A stretch of 64,000 nucleotides of DNA from Straminergon stramineum (taxonomy: Eukaryota; Streptophyta; Bryopsida; Hypnales; Calliergonaceae), in assembly GCA_963920665.1 (NCBI GenBank), contig OY987267.1, forward strand, positions 18,352,001-18,416,000, given 5' to 3'. This document shows positions 22,252 through 34,661 of the stretch, in pieces (positions within the stretch are counted from its first letter, which is position 1; each line of letters begins with the position of its first letter). The notes beneath the pieces are model-generated. The model had not been told where the DNA came from. It did no database searches and saw nothing but the letters and a program-made list of their open reading frames with translations. Both the position numbers and the translations under genes were made by a program.

Positions 22252-25200
22252 TATTTGAGGCTCATCTTCAAGAGTACCTAACACTATGAAAAATCAAGAT
22301 TTGAAATGGATACCCTTTAGTTGCACAAAATCTTCAATAGAAAAATCATAAACAATTTTTTTCAAAACCATGTTTTTGATGGTTACCTTAGTTAGAAAAA
22401 AACCCGGCCTGAAGTAGTACTTTAGTAAGACTTTATTTAATTTCAAGTTTATTTGATACCCAAATGTAATAGTGCCTTGTATGTTGGAGGGATAAAAGTC
22501 TAGGCATCTGGTGTGTGTGTGTGAATTGGAATTGATTTTAGAAGTTTTGTACATGTGCTACATTTAACAATTGAAGCATAATGAACTAGATTGAAAGGAA
22601 AATTTGGTTTATTCTTTAGCATCATGATCACTTGATGCTTCATGATTTTTGAGTAATGTTCTAAAAGTTTTGGAGGGAAATGTTCCAAATTGGCTTGTAT
22701 AGAATTGCAAGAAAAGACAAAACTAAAAAAATGAAGATTTTCATTTCCTTTTTTTTGAGGACATAATTTGTTTGCCCCAAAGCTCCAAATCTATCTTTCT
22801 CTCTTGTTATGAAGGACTTCTAGGTGTAAATAGTATGTACTTCAAAATACTAACAAACCTTTTTTTATTTTAGTCATGGCATTATTTTCCTCAATTTACA
22901 TAAGTGTGTTATGTGAATTAAAAGACAAATTGGTTGGAGATGATTTTATTGCAATTGAATGGAAATAAAATTATTCAAAATAGTCACTTAATATATGGAA
23001 TAATGAAAATAATACAATAAATAATAATATCTCAAAATATAGTAGAAAGATTAGAAGAGTGCAAAGTCTCTAAAGAATAGATATGTTGCAGCTTTGAATA
23101 TTTTGAAATATAGAAAAATGATTTAACATTAAAAATAATAACTAGATATTTGAAACAATTCTTTTGAGATGGTCATATTCTAAAACAACAACCAAATTAT
23201 ATAATTTTTTATATAAAAAAATGTGCATAGAAGAAAACCATCTTGTAGACAATCCATGCAATGTAGAATTAATTATTTAAAAAATTCCTTCTAGGAAACT
23301 ATTTATGATAGTCTATTAGGTGATCATTCCAAATTTCAACTCCAAATTCATTAGAATGGACATCCATAGTACTAGAACCCCCTAAAATTGCATGTGCTTC
23401 AAAATTAAAAAATCACCATTTTCTAATAAATAAATCTCAATAGTTACAAAATTTTTTGATGTAAGTTTAAAATGGTTGTATACACCATTAGCATGAAATT
23501 TCATTATAGAAGGTCATTATTCTCAAAGTGAGATGGAAAATAATATAGGAATTTCTTTAAAAACTAAGAAGTGCACCAAATTCTCTTTGATTAAGAATAA
23601 TGTCAAATAGGTAGGTAACATCGCAATCAATATTCACTTTCCACCTACTAATTCGTATCTTTCTACTTTCCCATGTCCAACCAAGAAGCTTTGATTTCAC
23701 ATCCTAGGTTTTTCATTCTCGATTTTATACAATGGAGAGATGCATAGTTGATATTGATTGAAATCTCCTACAATTAATTCCTAGGCAAGGTAAGTTTATT
23801 TAGAGTGATATCCCCAAACTAGCTAAATGCAAAGAATATTGAATGAAGGTCAATTTTTTTTATTGGCAATTAATTGCATCCTTTAATTATACTCCTATCA
23901 TTTTAAAATATCCTATATTATTTGGGGAATATTGGTGCTTACAAAAAATATGTGAAGGTTTTCCCCTTTCTTACTCGCTATTTTCTGAAGACATTCTATA
24001 ACTTCCGCCACATACTTCGAAATTAGAGGAATGAATACATACACAAAATCCGAGTTGCATCTACTGTTGCTACGACTTCAGTGCAGTGCAAACACCTAAC
24101 AAACTCAATTATACAACACAATTTCATACAAGCATTCATCAAAAGAAAACCCAATGATTTCTTCATTCCTTACGAAGTGTGATATGTGGTCCAGTATGCG
24201 ATGTAATTTCTACAGTGTGCAGAAATACAAATTCTCCCACAACACAGACAACATGACAAACCAGTTGTGTTGTTCCAGTCTAGTACGGAGTATATCACAA
24301 CACTTCACTCGATGAATCTAAGACAACCAAAACATCGTGCAGGCATCGTTGTTTTGCTGGATCTGATGCTATGCTCAACTTGGAAATGACAAACACCTCC
24401 GCTTCAACGGAATTGAACTTCTCTCAAAACCTCGGCAGCATCCGCTTCTTGTATGTCATCATCTACCCAAAAATCGAAGGCTGGGGAATTCTATGCGTTA
24501 TTCATTCTCCAAGGATACCCTGAATGTTGTGTAAGTTTCTTTCCGTTGCAACAGACAGTGGATTGATATACTTAGCCTGCTCGCACTCCTTGGAAAGAGA
24601 GTAAAACCTCACCGTCAAGGCCACAACCCAAACCCTAACTTAGGAATTGTAGAAATAGGAGAAGATCTCAAATTGCAGAAAACCCGCAATAAGGAAGACA
24701 AGCCTATTAGCACCTTGATTAGCAATCTAAATATCTCAGGGCCAACTCCAAGAGGGGCATATATTCTTCAAAGGTGTGCACTTGTTTCACAAATCAAAAC
24801 CAAGTGGAATTACAATCTTCCAATTAAAATTGTTATGAATTTCCTGTGAATTTCTTGAAGTGGTCTACCTAGAAATTACAAAACTATCTATAAAGTGGCT
24901 GGAGTCATGAACATCCTATAAACAACCCATAATCAATTTCCCATGTATCCAATGGTATTTAAGTGTTCACCATTAAAGGAATAACATGTTACCCCTTGAC
25001 CCTTGTTAACATTAATGAATGATTTTGTTAAAAAATGAACAGATTTGGATGAGTTTTTGGTCCAATAGTAGGATGACAAGATTAGGTAGTTGATAGAAAT
25101 GGTTGACCTACCTTATACAAAGTCCTTAAAGTTAACTCAACAAGACTAAAGAAATGCCCAAATCAAGCCGAGTGAAAGAAAGAGGAATGGAAAATCAAAT

Positions 25201-25930
25201 GTGTTCTACTAAACCCTAAAGCAATGAAAACACCATATGAAACCAAGGTCCAAAGATGTTTTGGGAAGGCAAAGGAGACTCATTATCTACTAGTAGATGG
25301 AAGGAAGGGGTACAACATGTTACAATATAATATAAAACAACATCAAAAGCCATGACAAGAAGCAAACAAGAAAAACAAATGCAACAAACTAGAACTCAAG
25401 GTACAAAGACCACAAAAGAATCCAAAGCCTTCCCCCCTAAAGATGTAAGCCATGGAAACCTTGGATCTAAGGCCTGAGCTTGGTACCTAGGCAATGCCAT
25501 CCCGTAAAGGAAGTTGATACCCACCTAAATATTGGGTTGATACTAGAACTAAAATCCTCCTACTTTATTTTCCTTCGGCTATAATAGTTATAATAAATTT
25601 CTTATGTTGCAAATTATGAAGAAATTTAATTTATCATACTCCCATGCTTGTAATAATGAAAATAGACTGAAATTCCTTTGCTTTATAAGTAGTTCATTTT
25701 TTAAATATTGGGAATAAAATAGACCTATAGTTGCTCTCCCCTAGCTTCTAAGATTTTCTTGCATAGTATCTTTCCTAGAATGAGTTCCTAAACCTTGAAA
25801 GGACGAGGTTTATCATGAAGTTACTTTGTCAAAAGTGATTTGCTTTATAGACGAAGATGTGCATTCTTCATTTCTACAATAGTCTTGAAAATCATCTACT
25901 AGCCACTTTTTAGCCTCAACATGCATTCAA
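22252..25930. repeat. Segmental-duplication block, copy B (most complete)
   Basis: The left part (22,252-23,780) matches 55,640-60,320 after four TTAA-type insertions are discounted, and the right part (23,621-25,930) matches 1-1,975. This is the only copy in the window that joins both parts, so it defines the order of the ancestral unit. Apart from the MITE at 24,692-25,113 I see no gene in it. Confidence 0.75.
24692..25113. mobile_element. TA-flanked MITE, copy 3
   Basis: Ends AGGAAGACAAGCC and GGTTGACCTACCT with TA at 24,690-24,691 and 25,114-25,115. The duplicated block at about 1,155 lacks it (TAATATACAAAGTC). It is more diverged than the other two copies. Confidence 0.78.
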
Positions 25931-26025
25931 TTAGTGGATAGAGCCCTTAGTGGATAGAACAAATGTACATGGTGCATGCTTATGCCTTAACAAATCCAAA
26001 TCCATAAATGCCTCAACAAATCAAG

Positions 26026-26601
26026 TTAACCCCTTAGTGCTCTGATGTCCACTTTTTTGACCATGAACAAATTGAAATTCTAGTTTCATCCTCATTATTT
26101 CTTGGATGAAAGTCATCCTCATTTGTAGAGATACTTTATCAAGTTATTGTCCTATCTAATGGTTGGATTTGGTGTTACTAGGGTACATATATATTTTTCT
26201 AAAATTACAAATGTGCAAGTATGTCAAGTGGTTGACTAAGCCAAAATTGGGTAGAATCTAGTCAAAAATTGGATTTGCAAGATTTAAAGACCAGAAAAAT
26301 TTAATAAAATCACCATGTCAAGAAAACCTCATTTCACATCCATTCAGACAAATTTGACTCAAAAAATAATAATATTTTTCTTCTAATTGAATTTAGAATG
26401 AATTTAGAAATTTCCCTTTCAACATTTGTACAATAATATTGGTGATAGCATTTGTGCATCTAATTGTATGGATGGAATCTAAAACTCATAGTCTACAACT
26501 TTCATTTGTATATCAAATCCAAAATATTTTTCCAAATAGCACTTCATAATTCTTTTTTTCAAATCGTCAATTATGGAGAAGACTTTATGTTTAGGGGTTA
26601 A
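26026..26601. mobile_element. piggyBac-type MITE (~580 bp subfamily)
   Basis: Starts TTAACCCCTTAGTGC and ends TTTAGGGGTTAA; both TTAA are intact. Interior matches the copies at 6,208, 33,576 and 57,693. Length 576 bp, no coding sequence. Confidence 0.88.
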
Positions 26602-27270
26602 CACAACAAACTTTAATTTTAAGGACAATTCGTTAACAATAGTTGAGCCAAATACAACCATCATATAATATAAGACCCATTGTTGACCCATATGTGTATG
26701 AATTATGGTGCTACTTTGATTGAACCAATGAGTCAATTGTGTGTCCCCAATGATTGTACCCAAAATAATGAATTTAGATTACTTTAACAATTAGGTTGTC
26801 TTACCTAAAAATATTACCTCATGACTCACTATTTGTCTACATAGAGGCAAATGTGACTTTCTAAACCCTGGCTTTGAACCAATGCACCAACCCATGCAAC
26901 ACACATGGTTCTTGCATTAGTACATCCTTCTACAATAACAATACATATTCATGTAGTATAACATGTTGAGAAATTAGTGAGGGACAACCTAATTTCACTA
27001 TTTTGTGTAGCTATTGTACTATACTTCTCATTGTAATTTACCCCTCTTGAAATGGTCATAGTAATTTGGTCCTCCAAAGATATAATGCAAACTAAGTTCT
27101 TATTGGTCCTTTCGTGGAGGGAAGGCTTACGTCACAATGGCCCATGCTATGTCAAAATTGTAATTTACTTAATACGGAGTGCTAATCATTGTAATTTACA
27201 AGAAAGGGCCCATTTGCCACTCCATATTTTCTCTAATATCCCTGAAGGATTGGAAACCAAGCCGTCATAA
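26602..27270. other. Spacer without a supported gene
   Basis: Short chance frames only; no repeats recognised. Confidence 0.5.
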
Positions 27271-27690
27271 TCAGATGGTGGCTGGAATTACTGGTGTGCA
27301 CCCCTACAAGACCAAGAAGCAAAGCTTTAAACTCAATGGTTCTCGATTTTCGATACTCTTCCGGTAAATAGTGGGACATCTCAGGACGTTCATTTGTGCA
27401 ACTCTAATCATTTTCTCACCAATGCATCTCATGCTCATCAACAATTCAATTAGGTGATATAGAATCTGCTGACCCCATTGGAATTACATTTTCTGCAATG
27501 TAATCAACCAAATTGGTCATTTCAAAACCATGAAACAATGGCCCTCTGAGGGCTGGCCACACTGGGCTCGATGCACTTACAAGGGTACTCGGGAGCCATG
27601 TATCCAAAGGGGCCGGCGCCTGGTGGTAGTCTGCCAGCCACACTGCGCTTCGAGAGCCCGAAAGTCAACACCTTGGCATTGAAGACATAT
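27271..27690 (-). pseudogene. Remnant of the TMK-like kinase half of the second kinase locus
   Basis: Aligned with 11,490-11,915 of the first locus. It holds the end of the activation-segment exon (27,690 to about 27,580), reading AKVLTFGLSKR, then GYMAPEY, a GTAAGT donor, and the following intron. DFG reads TFG here, so the catalytic Asp is lost, but GYMAPEY is closer to normal kinases than the EYMNPEY of the first locus. The upstream part of the kinase 2 exon is missing, replaced by unrelated sequence up to 28,390. The downstream exon (C-lobe) is not found. Confidence 0.8.
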
Positions 27691-28390
27691 CACAACATAT
27701 TAGATCAACTCAGCGTGGTTCCCAATATTGTATTGAAAAACTTTTTGTGGGATCTTGTTGGCAATCAAAAGAAGATTCTAGATTCTCTTAGAATACATTT
27801 TTTGAACATCTTATGAATAAATTATGAATTTTCAAAAGTGCTGAAAATAGGTGTTTCTAAAACCAACCATACACTTATGAATAGTGAGAATACATTTTAG
27901 GCAAGAATCTAGACTGGTCAGTTATAGGAAGCGGTCGAAATTAGGTGTGGCTCCCTTATAGGATCACAACATACAAGGCAGGCCATGAACCATACAGAAC
28001 TCGAAGTGGGCCCCAAAACTCAGATCTAAAAAGAGACCAGAGCTGTCTGTCTCCAAATCCCTCTTTCATTACTTCTTCTCTTCAAAGATCGCAATTTGGG
28101 AAGGAATTTGCAAAAACTGTAAAACTGGAAGTCCTGTAGCGACACAAACAAAAAGAGAAATTACATCTTTCAAATACTGAATTTTGTTAAAAGAATAGCC
28201 AATAATTCGGTAGCAATGCAATTGTACCCTTGTCGATTACGCTACTGACAAACAGCTAATGCATAATCATCAACCTCACTCATCAACGAAACTTACATGC
28301 AGTCCTCAAATAAAAAGCCTGAAAAATGAAAAAAGTTGAAAAATGGAATGGTCGAACTGCTTAACAAGTCATTGCTGAAAATGACTCGAG
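27691..28390. other. Unrelated insertion or rearrangement inside the second kinase locus
   Basis: This stretch separates the intact first half of the paralogue from its kinase 2 remnant and has no match in the first locus. Positions 27,918-27,955 resemble the right end of the TA-flanked MITE (GTTATAGGAAGCGGTCGAAAT against GTTATAGAAAGCTGGCGGAAAT), so part of it may be an eroded relative of that family. Confidence 0.55.
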
Positions 28391-29884
28391 CTACATACGC
28401 ATCATGTGTAAGCTCTTCAGATGCCTCAAATCCGTACATATGTCACCAAAACAAGGCCGGGAATTAGCCTCTCGGTTCCAACATTTTACTATTAATGCCT
28501 TCAGCTTCTCATGACATCGATCCGGTAATTTTGGACGTTCACCAGCACACACAGCTCTCTTCAAGTCATTAGGTGTCATGTTTGGAAATGGCACATCCCC
28601 AGTCAAAATCTCCAAACATACCATCCCAAAACTGTAAACGTCACATTTGAACGGGTAATTCTCCACCAGTTCCACATCCTCAGCCGTCTCAGTATCGCTG
28701 ACGTCGTTGGTATTCCGAAATTTGATCAGTTCAGGAGCCATCCATCTGGCAGTACCCGTGTTTGGAGTCATATGAGATTGAGTCATACTAAATTCCTTTG
28801 TTCTCGACAATCCAAAGTCCGACACTTTCACTTGCACGGACTCATAGCCTTCCGCATTCCGTGACTTCAGACGACGCACCAAAATGTTGTGGGACTTCAA
28901 ATCTCTATGCAAAACTCTCATCTTGTGGAGGTAATCCATAGCCTCTGCGATTTGGAGAATCACGTCAAACTCTTCAAACTCGGAGAAAGGAGAACTCCGT
29001 GTTCTGTCGTTCCGCAATCTAGCTTTCAATAGAGAAAAGAGATCTTCATCCATCAATTCCATGGCGATAAAACATTCTCCGACATCCTTTCCGTGGCAAA
29101 GAAAGGATACAATGTTGGGATGAGATAACCCTGAGAGAATTTTCACTTCTTTCTTGAATTCTGGATTATCACTCCCATTGAATGTCTTTACAGCTACGTC
29201 AAGTCCAAGCCAGCTTGCTTTGTAAACAGTACCATACCCACCGCTTCCAATTTGTACCATACAATTCATGATCGTCAGGTCTCTTTCACGAAGGATCGGT
29301 TCCAATGATCCTAGTGTAATAGGAAGCAAACTCTGCTTGAATATATCAAGTCTCACCAGTAGAAATCTTGCCAACTCAAGGACATCGCTACTTGCTTGGC
29401 CATATTGAATCAAAGATCTCAATTTAGTAACCAAACTGTCATCATCATTGGATGCCATCTCTTTGACAAGTTCACCTTCATCATGCCTCAAAGCGGAAAT
29501 TTCACCACTTGTTAAGGGAGATGACGAATACCTACGTGAGCCCCTGTAATGAGAAAGAAGAACTCTGAACAGCTTCAAATCAAAACCTAGCGACGCAGTG
29601 CAATGGGATGAGTTCGACAGCATGACAGCCGCGTGAAGCCAAGGACCATTGCAGCAGCCTTCAATGAACCACTTCACTTTCTTCGCCAACATGCATAGGA
29701 TCTTCAAATGTTCAAGACCAGTCTCTCTCACATCTTCAGGTGATACAGAGTCCCCGCCATGGTCGCAATTGTGCTCCAAGAATAAGCTTGCCTTTTCCAA
29801 TGCCTGGTCCAGACTGTCGACCAAGTACACACACTGCTCATAGTTGACGACTTCTGAAGATTTGGAATCACGAGGCGAAGTCAT
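28391..29884 (-). CDS. DUF1221-protein kinase, shorter paralogue
   Basis: The frame encodes about 497 residues from the ATG at 29,884. It has a DUF1221 region (NYEQCVYLVDSLDQ onward, residues 15-120). The kinase domain (about 210-490) has GSGGYGTV, VAVK, HRDLKSHN, DFG and APE, all intact, so activity is expected. It ends at ..SLHMMRM just after kinase 1, where the first locus continues into the TMK-like domain; the lost half survives as a remnant at 27,271-27,690. Reading frame and motifs are preserved despite many differences from the first locus, which argues for selection after truncation. As in the first locus, homologous in-frame sequence extends upstream to a CCAG (about 29,955), so an upstream coding exon may exist. 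DUF1221 kinases of plants have been linked to MLKL-like HeLo proteins, a possible but unproven relation here. Confidence 0.82.
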   Translation of the reverse strand: MTSPRDSKSSEVVNYEQCVYLVDSLDQALEKASLFLEHNCDHGGDSVSPEDVRETGLEHLKILCMLAKKVKWFIEGCCNGPWLHAAVMLSNSSHCTASLGFDLKLFRVLLSHYRGSRRYSSSPLTSGEISALRHDEGELVKEMASNDDDSLVTKLRSLIQYGQASSDVLELARFLLVRLDIFKQSLLPITLGSLEPILRERDLTIMNCMVQIGSGGYGTVYKASWLGLDVAVKTFNGSDNPEFKKEVKILSGLSHPNIVSFLCHGKDVGECFIAMELMDEDLFSLLKARLRNDRTRSSPFSEFEEFDVILQIAEAMDYLHKMRVLHRDLKSHNILVRRLKSRNAEGYESVQVKVSDFGLSRTKEFSMTQSHMTPNTGTARWMAPELIKFRNTNDVSDTETAEDVELVENYPFKCDVYSFGMVCLEILTGDVPFPNMTPNDLKRAVCAGERPKLPDRCHEKLKALIVKCWNREANSRPCFGDICTDLRHLKSLHMMRM

Positions 29885-31795
29885 CGTCGTTCGTACTTCC
29901 TCCAGACATTGTCTTGAGAACTCCAGGCATCTCTCATGACTTAGGACTGGATCAAAAACACAATCCAATGGTCATTTGTTGCAATGTGCCAGTTCCAAGT
30001 TGGGTACAAAGAAATCTTGTGAAGTCAGCCTAGTGAGTGAAATAATAAAGAGTACAAGTCACACACTACCGATGAGAGAAAGTGTGCTTCCACTTGATTC
30101 GAGATCCTACACAGCAAAGAGCAAAACAATACAAGAACCACCAAAAAGTGCACAGAAATTAGGAAAGTAACTGCCGCAAATGCTTCAAGCAATAGAAAAT
30201 ATACCAACAGCTTTCTTCTCGAAGAAATTAACAATAGTCCGTGTCCAGCTGGTTTGGGGCATGGGACCAGGCTCAAGAAAAAACCGAGCCTCAAAATATT
30301 CGTGCAAATAAAAATAGTGTGCGGCGCGCCTGAAATACAACAAAACCAACGAAGATAAATTGGCGCAGGGCACTTGACCCAACACTGCCAAGACACTCCA
30401 CGCAATGACACTACATCATCATTCCCCAATTTCCGAATCCGAACATTCCAAGTTCGCGCCAATTCAGTTGCACTCACTCCAAGGCCAGCAGGCTACACTC
30501 TTCCATACAACCATTGAAGGCAGTAGCCAATTTCCTCAGGAACTTCAGAGGATGCCACTTGCAAAGAAAGAAACGTCTAAGTGTAGCTACAGAACTCGGT
30601 ACAAACGACTCTCGAGGAGGGTAAAGAATAATTGCAACAAGACCACATAACTATGCACAGTTCCCAGTACCTTTGGAAAACGAAAACAGACGAAATATGC
30701 AACCCAGGCGAAGTCCTTAACCCAACGTACAGTCCGAAATCGTGACTACCTGCACACCAAATGAAACAAGAAATAATTTATTCCTAACTCCATAGTCGCA
30801 GTGCAAACAACAGGTTTCCGCGTATCAAAGACAGCAACTGCATATCTCGTGCAAGAAGCCGCTCTCATATCCGTCGACAGACGCAAAGGTCACTCATAAC
30901 CCTCCATAAATCTCACGTCAATGGCAGACGCGAAGCGATCTAGTTTGTTCCTAGAAGCAGCGCTTGGAAACTAGATGCTTCTAATTGAGGGAAGGATAGC
31001 TATAACCAGTCCCGTGTGTACCTGAAACTCGGCAAGGATGGGTACATAAATGTTGTGCCCATAACTAGATGAGTCGAATCGCCAAAAATATGGGCGACCT
31101 TTTTCCTCGAACGGCAGGAGCACAAGCAGGACGAGAACCTAAATCTCTTTAAACCCCACCAGTCTGGCAACACAAATTTACACGTGAGATAAATGATCAA
31201 AATCACAGCAGAAACCTATCTACTTCCCAACCAGGCAAGGTTCATTTAAACTGTGCACTCCCCCATTTCCGGAATAACCAAATCCAGTACCTGTCTGCCG
31301 ATCAAATGTTTATTCAGCTTCTTTGTTACGAGTCTCTTTCATAGCTAACAAGAGCATTCAACACTACCCCAAACATCTAATCGCAATCTCAGAGAGGTAG
31401 GATTAGAGGCAGAAAATGCCAAATACCTTGAAAACCCACGCCTTCTTCGCTCGAGCATCCTGTAATCTAAACAATTCACACCAAAAATCTTGTAGACGCC
31501 ACAACTTCCAATAGTTAACCCAGTCCTTGAATTAGCCACCCGTTGTGCCTCAAACCCTAGGTACGTACTACTGAGAGCAGACGATCCATGACATGATTTC
31601 AGCAGTTCCAAACAGTTCCGACATTCAATTCTGATGCAATTGTGGCCCCGCTGAATCGAATCTGAAACTCCTTGACAAGAACAGCTGTGCCAATTAAAGA
31701 CACTAAGTCAAAATCAACACCGCAGATGGTAGACTTCGCACAACTCTTTGCAAATGTCGGTAGAACGGTATGCCCAGATGCTGAGCAGACTTACC
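29885..31795 (-). promoter_or_regulatory. Conserved 5' region of the second kinase locus
   Basis: Aligns along its length with 13,888-15,780, including the telo-box (31,552-31,559) and the far upstream block ending near 31,795. It probably contains leader exons and promoter. A frame of 150 codons at 30,025-30,477 lies in it but is not kept in the first locus, so I treat it as chance. Confidence 0.5.
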
Positions 31796-32530
31796 CTAAG
31801 CCCTAAAAACCCTGAAAACCCCTGAACCCTATTAACCCCCAAGTGCCTAAGCTTTTCCAAGTGTGTTTTGACTATGAAAAAAGAGCATTGGCTTGTAATT
31901 ATCCTCAATGAAGCAAATTGTATTTTTTTCCAAATCTAACCGTATAGATGTTAATAGAGCTTGTTTATTAGTATGCACACCAATATTGAGTGTGAAATTT
32001 TCTAGGAGTTGTGAGATTATACCAAAGGAAATGTATATTTTTTATTTTTTGTATGTTGTCTTTGTTCACAATGTTTCAAAAATTTGCATATAAATGTTTT
32101 TTGGGATTGGTGGTAACATGAACAACTTCAAAGAGTCTTAGCACACTAAAATGCACTTCCAAAAAACTTAATTTCACATGAAAAAACATCAAACTCATTT
32201 CACAATCCACCTTGCAATTGTTGAAATGCAATTTTTGTTTATAAGTAGAAATTGCAAATAGCTTGAAATAAACACTTGCATGTTGAAATTTTCAATGGTG
32301 AAAATCATGAAAAGACTTTAAACTTTTCATTGGGACCATTCTCAAAACAAATGGATAAGTACAATTTCTTAGATCTCAAATCAAATGAAATTGCCAAGCT
32401 TTGCATAAAGCCAGGAAATGAAGAAAAATTAGCAAGCTTTACACTCCACTTTTAGTACTCATATGCCTTTGAAGACCTCTCAATAATTGAATATGTACTT
32501 TTCTCCATGAAAAATGAAAGTTTTCCATAG
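31796..32530. other. Spacer without a supported gene
   Basis: AT-rich, short chance frames only. Degenerate CCCTAA/CCCTGAA stretches at 31,794-31,845 recall telomere-type repeats but are not regular. Confidence 0.5.
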
Positions 32531-32653
32531 TTAACCCTCCAAACTGCCCCCCAAAAAATTTTAAACAGATCACAGGAATTTAACTGCCTGCACAGAAATG
32601 GGCCTAAAAATTCAGATCGACTATATATGATCGCTAAGGCAGTTAGGGGTTAA
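32531..32653. mobile_element. Very short piggyBac-type MITE
   Basis: A 123 bp segment flanked by TTAA, beginning TTAACCCTCCAAACTGCC and ending GGCAGTTAGGGGTTAA, so about 15 terminal bases are inverted with few mismatches. No coding capacity. Confidence 0.7.
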
Positions 32654-32689
32654 GGGAGGCAACCTTTCATAAGGTTTCCATAATTTTTC

Positions 32690-33150
32690 AGATTTTTATT
32701 TCTCAAAACAGAATTAACTTACAACAAATTTTGTAGTTGAAGATTCTATTCCACCCACATTGGATCATGTAAATTAAACCTTCCTATTTCCGACCAAGGG
32801 CTGGTTGCAATATTGAGAGTCCTGTAGCCAATCGTAATGTGCCACAACTGAGCCCAGAACTGTGCCAGCTTGTTGATCACCTCCTAATCAAAATTACTCT
32901 ACCCTGCGCTGCCAGAATGGGGGCGGTGATCAGGAATGGGTTGCCTCCCATAGAGTCCGTTTGGGTTCTGCACTTCGCAAGGGTCGAACATCTTCACTGT
33001 GGTAGACTCATCTGGATCTCATCCGAATCTCATCCGAATCTCATCCATGGTTCAGCACAGGCCGAGGGTTGTCCGTGCGCAAATCCAGGGGTGACAAAGC
33101 CTGGGGTCTGTACTCTGTAGTCTGTACTGGACGTACAGTACAGTACCCAG
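32690..33150. repeat. Dispersed repeats related to 5,316-5,640 and 16,080-16,640
   Basis: Positions 32,690-32,960 match 5,316-5,640, and 32,955-33,150 match the short GC-richer repeats beside the first kinase promoter. The junction suggests one repeat inserted next to another. Confidence 0.55.
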
Positions 33151-33181
33151 CAACTCTCATTTTTATTCATTCACCCTATTC

Positions 33182-34581
33182 TGCCACTCAAAAGAATTTC
33201 GCATAATATAGAATAGAATTGGCATTTTTTGTCTTGCATAATGAAACATTTAATTCTTGTGCAATTCCAATCAAACATATCAAATTGGGGTTTTAAAAAA
33301 GCAAAAATTCCATTTTCAGAGAATTGTTTCATTTAAAATTCATAGTTTTACATGGTAAATGATTGGAAAACATTGGTGATGAGATTTTAAAATTTGATTC
33401 CATAGATATGTAGGAAACATCCACATACACGTCTTTCATATTAAAAAACACCCCATTAGGTCACAAAAATATGATCTATAAAGAGTTCAAAGTGAAGTGT
33501 CGTATGACCAAATTTTGTAAAATAGATATCTCCATAATTGAACAAGATTTTGACAAAGTAATTGTACCATCATGCTTAACCCCTAGGTACTCCAACATCC
33601 ACTTTGGGGATGACCAATAGATTGAAACTCAAGTTGCCTCCTCATTAATGTATGGATGACAGTCATCCATATTTGTAGAGATACTTTATCAAGTGGTTGT
33701 CCTATCTAATGGTTGGATTTGGTATTACTAGAGTACATATTTTTCTAAAATTACAAATGTGCAAGTATGTCAAGTGGTTGACCAAGCCAAAATTGGATTG
33801 ACTCTAGTTCAAAACTAGATTGCCAAAATGAGGTCATAGATTTGAAGAACAAAAAGAATTCAAAAAATTACCATGTCAAGAAAACCTCATTTCGAATCCA
33901 TTCCAACAAATTTGACTCAAAAAATGATAATATTTTGCTTGTAATTGAATTTTGAATGAATTTTGAAATTTTTCATTCAAAATTTTAAAAAAAATATTGG
34001 TGATAGCATTGGTGCATCTAATGTACACATGGAATCTAAAACTCTCAATCTCCAACTTTCATTGTATATCAATTCCAAAATATTCTTCCAATTAGCACTT
34101 CATGATGATTTTTCTCAAATCATCAATTCTGGAAAAGACTCTAGATGTTTAGGGGTTAAATGTACAAAATTAGTTATAAAGTGAGGGTCAAATAGCAAAT
34201 CTTGTTGAAATATGGAGATATATATTTTACAAAATTTGGTCATACGACACTTCACATCGGATTCTTCATAAATCATATTTTTTTGACTTAATGGGTGTTT
34301 TATAATATGAAAGATGTGTTTTAACTTGAAAGATGTGTGTATAGATGTTTCCTACATATTTGTGGAGTCAAATTTTTAAAATTCATCACCAATGTTTTTC
34401 AATCAATTATCATGTAAAACTATGAATTTTAAATGAAACAATTCACCGAAAATGAAATTTTGCTTTTTTAAAACCCCAATTTGGTATATTTGATTGGAAT
34501 TGCATAAAAATTGAATGTTCATTATGCAAGACAAAAAATGCTAATTCTATTCTATATTATGCAAAATTCTTTTGAATGGCA
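33182..34581. mobile_element. Foldback element with ~400 bp inverted arms
   Basis: Positions 33,182-33,575 and 34,160-34,581 are inverted copies of each other with termini TGCCACTCAAAAGAATTT and its inverse. A piggyBac-type MITE sits exactly between the arms. No transposase is present and no clear target duplication was seen. Single-arm copies occur at 19,511-20,887 and 34,662-35,075. Confidence 0.82.
33576..34159. mobile_element. piggyBac-type MITE (~580 bp subfamily)
   Basis: Starts TTAACCCCTAGGTAC, ends TTTAGGGGTTAA, 584 bp, TTAA on both sides. Two homologous arms lack it: at 19,540-19,543 one TTAA remains (CATCATGCTTAAAG), and at 35,051-35,054 (other strand) the site reads TCAA. These are clear empty sites. 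Confidence 0.92.
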
Positions 34582-34661
34582 CAATCGAATCGACAAATGA
34601 AAGTTGTCGGGTATGATACTATTGGGGGACAAAATGACACGTGATAGCAATTTGTACCATT

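Noticed and set aside
30025..30477. 150-codon minus-strand frame upstream of the second kinase
   Set aside because: The homologous region of the first locus (about 14,090-14,520) does not keep the frame, so it is more likely leader or intron sequence.
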